Of a stretch of DNA of 64,000 nt, positions 59,823-64,000 are shown in pieces. Numbering within the stretch: the stretch's first letter is position 1; each line of letters starts with the position of its first letter. The translations under genes were made by a program, and so were the position numbers. The notes under the pieces were generated by a model. That model ran no database searches and was not told the DNA's origin. It worked only from the letters and a program-made list of their open reading frames with translations. The DNA is from Pyxicephalus adspersus (Eukaryota > Chordata > Amphibia > Anura > Pyxicephalidae), in the NCBI RefSeq assembly GCF_032062135.1, contig NC_092861.1, positions 61,833,498-61,897,497 on the forward strand. The letters are read 5' to 3'.

Positions 59823-61405
59823 TTAATATTGTAAAAAAATCTTTCCAATAGCTGGTGAAATCATTTCTGGTATAACATAATATTAGGCTATTACATTTGC
59901 TATCATGCTGACAATATAATGAAGCCACCATCTACTTAAATGTGTTGCTTTGGTGTGCTTGGATAACATGTATGGTTCTCAGTGAATCTGTAAGACATTT
60001 GTAACACTTATGATACTTGTACTATCACATATGGTGCTAAATAAGTTGGTACAGATAGATTTATGTTAACTAATAGATGATGCTTTGACAGACCTGTTAT
60101 GTACAGAAGAATTGCCATGAAACAGAGGCTGTGATTACCATGTTGGATACAAATGTTTGATGGTAAGTAGACAGTTTAAGATTAGAACACCAATAATAGA
60201 GATATGCTGTAACTCATTGAGCCCAATAAAAAACAACTTATATATATACTTATGTATAATTTATATTTGTTTATATCCTAAACCTATACTATGCACTAAT
60301 TGGATTAATTATACGGGCATGCATATGCACACGCCTATTGGGGCTAAAGGGAAATCTGGCCTGACAATATATGAATTGGGGATTATTTTCTAAAAGATTT
60401 GCTCACTTAGCTAGAGACGATTTATTGAATGAGGTGAAGCTTTCCTTTTATTTAGACATTCAATTATGTGGAGTAAATGTCCTTAGCAATGTCCTTAACA
60501 TTCCTTAGCAGGCACTAGGAGATACTGTGCAATGTGAAATTTTATCACATTCAATTTGCCAAGTGAAAATTCCTGTGTAAGGTTTGAATTTTTCTAAGTG
60601 AGGAATCTAATTTTTCTTTTTCAGTAAATGATCTCCAGTGTGTCACCTACAATACCAGTGATCTGATAAATGTACGTTTTCAAATATGCTTTTGTCCATA
60701 ATAAAATAAAATTAAATATCTGTATATGTTAGTGTGCCACAGTAAACCGACACCAAGGTTCCTTGGGTTTTTGATGATTGCTTTATATAAATAGAGTTTT
60801 ACAACATATAATATATACAGTGCCAATAAAACTCAGGGTTTATTCTACTACTACTATTGTGTTTTATTTATGTGAATGTTTCAGGAGATGCATTAATTTT
60901 ATAGAATTCACGGACTGGACTCTAATAAGGTCAGTAGCATCAAAAATGTGAAATGCTCCTTGGAGAATTTTTGCAATGTCAGAATGTTAGTTCTAATGGA
61001 CTTCCTACCTTTGTTATTTTAGGTTTTTGTAAAACGTGAAAGTGGTCACTCAAAATTCTGATACTTTTCTCTGAATCTCACATATAGCTTTTCACCCATT
61101 TCAAAGTATATCTGTGTAACTGTAAACACATATGCCAGTTCCATCAGGAATTTACTTGCTCAGAAAAGCATTTGAAAAAGCCTAGTTTTTGTCTCACTCT
61201 ATTTGTAATTCAAGCACACATCATTTTTTTCACTAGTCAATAAATTGGTTTAAATGTGACAGAACTGGTTAAGTTGTAACTTGTAGAAGGAAATCAAAAT
61301 TTTCTCTTATTTCATGTGTTCATTTGTTTTAGCTGTAATAAGTTGTAGATTGTAAAGAAATGGTATTTCACCTTAATAAGGGGATAGGGGGCGGACGCTA
61401 CCACG

Positions 61406-61884
61406 TGTGCCTTTTGTACCCCCCCGGGGCGGTTAGTTAGTTTGAATTCCCTGTGGCTGATTCAGTCATCCTCCAATCAAATGGTGCCAGGTGGCGCAAG
61501 GCCATTGGGCACCCTGACCATTGAAGGAGAATCTGTCCTGGACAGCATTGCCCGCTATAAGCCTCTGTGTGTACAGTGAGCTTGGGTGCGTTCTCTGTGT
61601 TGGTGCCTACTAACCTCTGTTGTGTCATTACTAATAGCGACCGAGTCTGTTATCTAATTCTGCCTGAACTCCACCTGCCCTGACCTTTGATTGTTTGTGA
61701 CTACTCTTGCCTGCTGCCTGCCCTGACCTCGGCTTGTTCCTGACCTGCCTTTGCCTTAGCCTTCTGTACCACGCTTATCGGACTGATCATCTGTGAATAA
61801 CCTTTGCCTTGTTTTATGACGACAATAAAGCGTATAAAAGGATTCTTGGAGTTGGCTGTGGTTTGTGTGTCCAGGCACATTACA
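61406..61884 (+). mobile_element. Gypsy-like LTR or LTR fragment
   Basis: GC-richer block with a TATA-like GCTATAAGCC near 61554, CT-rich repeated CCTGACCT/CTTGCCTGCTGCCTGCC blocks, and AATAAA near 61824, followed by a short 3' region ending GGCACATTACA. The layout suggests a forward-oriented LTR (U3, R, U5). TGTGCC at the left and GGCACA near the right could be inverted ends, but no target duplication is visible and no internal coding region adjoins. Confidence 0.55.
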
Positions 61885-62819
61885 CTGTGCAAGTGGGGAT
61901 CCAGAGTGCCTGCTACCCCTTCCTATTGTTTTTGCCTTCTTAGTTGCTAGTACTCATGGTAATGCACCGATAGTTGGGTTGCATGGCCCCTCAGTTTTAA
62001 TGTGCACTATTATGTAACTCTGAGGAAGTGACAGCCCTCCTTGATATTCACAGAGTCTGTCACCTCCTCCAAGTAGACTTTCGCAAGGGTCACTAGCTGA
62101 GATGTGATGACTTTACACAAAGTCACACAATTTCAAAGAGACAAAATCCTTACTTGGAGATACAAGACAGTTTACTGCAGCTGACTCTAAGTCCAGGCGA
62201 ATGAATATTTTATTATCCAACTTACATGGCAGCAGAGGAAGAAGTGTATTAATGCAGATGACAGATTCCTATTTTTTTTTATACTCTCCACCCAATTTTG
62301 TAGAGCTCTAGCCTTCTTGCATACAGTTGTTGGTTCTTTGTGGTCCAGCATTCCTCCCTGTGGCATCCTTTTTCTCTAGACTACTGAAGATTTCTCCAAC
62401 TGTCACATTTCTGGCGCTCCTTCTGTTTAGTGGTGGATCTCACCTTTCAATATTCCCTGCTAAGCAGTACTCCATTGCACAAAATGTAAACCCATTTATT
62501 GTAGGCCCGAGAATTTGAACTGGACATTACACCTACCTCACGACAATGAGAAGGGATTCTCCTCTAAACTCATACATCCTTCGTTAGTAACAAGTTCTAA
62601 GAACTGGGGTACAAAATTGTGTATAGGACACCTGAGCACTTGCAGCACATTTTCCTGCAGTTCTCAAAATATGTTGGACATGTATCAGGGTTGTGAGTAC
62701 AATGCCATCTATTTTCTGGTCCATGCTGTGTATTGAGACAAAGTAAGTGCAGTTGCACAAACATTTACAGACTGCCATACACAAGGACACCCGACTTGGT
62801 TCTTATTACATAATTTTAC

Positions 62820-63170
62820 TTTCTCCCTAAAGTATTATACCCCTCCCTCGCCCTCAATTTAGTGGTTCTCCAGGGTTTACAATATCATTCATATAGGCAA
62901 TCCCATTTCTACCATTAACAGAATGTGGGCTAAATATTATGGGACATGGCTGCTATGGATGGAGTTTTTGGACTTCTACCCACCTACACTACCTAGACCT
63001 GGTATAAATATTTTTTTCTCTACTTTTTATCAACACTGGTTGTAGCTAAATTCTGAGGCCTCTCCTTTTTTGTACGTTTTTTTCTGCTGGATTACATCCT
63101 TTGAATATTGAATGATAAAATCTTGTATTGTAAAGTAAGAGTGAAAAGACATTGAAAAAAAATCAAAATG
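62820..63170 (+). mobile_element. Possible LINE ORF2 C-terminus and 3' end
   Basis: The forward frame near 62930-63005 reads MWAKYYGTWLLWMEFLDF and TLPRPGI, resembling the Trp-rich C-terminal end of L1-type ORF2, and is followed by AT-rich sequence ending in an A-rich run (63150-63160). Weak and short; could be chance. Confidence 0.3.
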
Positions 63171-64000
63171 GAAAAATGTGACCTAACATAAATAACAATG
63201 AAATACAAAAATCCAATCACTAAATTTCATATAAGCTTTAACATGAAAATGTCACTTAGAAAGTCTATTTCATGAAAACAACAGATGGTAATACTGATAT
63301 AAAGGTCCTTGTTTGGGCACTTTGTGTTATGAAACTGTCCCTGTATCTCACAATTTCCTGCCTGTAAATCACCCTATAACATGCTCTCCCAAAGTATCTG
63401 TGCTAAAACACATTGGTTGTCACCATTAAAAAAAGACCTGTAAAAAACTATTGCAGCCAGGTAAAATCTCTTCCCTTTTTTCAAGAGGCTCTATACTAAT
63501 CTCTCCCAATGCACATTATCAGCAGCTTTTCTTATCATAACTAAAGCATTTTATCAATAAGGCTTCTGCAACTCCACCAATTTATAAGGGGGTGACTAAT
63601 CCAAAATGCCATGTAAGTGTCCCTTCTAAGCCAGCTCACTTTAGTTCAAGGGACAGAGAGTACAGTGCATTACAGCTGGTTACTGTGGTGAACCTCAGCA
63701 TTGTTTTTATGGGTGTGCAAACCTTGAACATGCAGGTCTTAGCACAAGCCCATGGAAGATCCAAACCTGAACTGCATCCCTATTTAGTACACTAACTTTA
63801 ACTACTTCAAAAATGATTACTGTTTACAATGATCAATAGCTTAAAATCAAATCAAATATGCAACTATATGGATAAAAGGCGTGAATCATCCTCTTTCCCT
63901 ACTTTTAAGGTTAAATACAGAATTTCAATTAGAGTGAGTTTAGTGAACACTTTTTGGTGTTTACCAAGCAATATAGTGTTTGATTTAGACTCCTTTAGAG

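Overview
Eukaryotic, vertebrate nuclear DNA, most likely from an anuran amphibian. The support is spliceosomal exons of a vertebrate CUB/Sushi gene in AT-rich introns, plus an L1 lineage, L2-type 3' tails, a tRNA-derived SINE, Tc1/hAT/pogo-like elements and Gypsy-like LTRs of the kind common in frog genomes. The species cannot be named from the sequence.

The whole window lies inside one minus-strand gene of the CSMD family (CUB and Sushi multiple domains), most likely csmd1. The paralogue call rests on recalled similarity of the Sushi and CUB sequences, not on an alignment. I can place 16 internal coding exons between 59800 and 1531. Together they give 2277 nt (759 codons) with matching phases at every junction. 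They encode Sushi-CUB-Sushi-CUB-Sushi-CUB-Sushi-CUB-Sushi of a large type I membrane protein's ectodomain. No first or last exon, promoter or terminator is visible; the gene continues beyond both edges.

Layout in window order: 1-598, L1 reverse transcriptase fragment (minus) abutting an L2-type tail; 1531-1719, Sushi exon; 1881-6348, L1 insertion with a 16-bp target duplication, intact ORF1 and an ORF2 cut off in the RT domain, itself holding an opposite-strand L2 3' end; 7402-8924, four exons close together; 8925-20173, the largest intron, with a SINE, an LTR inside a TA microsatellite, a Tc1 relic and a foldback repeat; 20174-28290, four exons and MITEs; 28291-41971, two long introns around one exon, with a palindromic MITE, a DDE transposase relic and a 1.1-kb inverted-repeat-ended element; 41972-47830, three exons with a hAT-like repeat; 47831-59800, three exons with a pogo-like element and a hAT MITE; 59801-64000, partial intron with a Gypsy-like LTR.

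All host coding sequence in the window belongs to this one gene; everything else is intron, mostly decayed transposons. I see no CRISPR array, operon, rRNA, functional tRNA or novel defence-type system. The most notable points are a GC-AG intron, two nearly complementary L1 fragments on either side of one exon, and a 3'-truncated L1 with clean insertion hallmarks.
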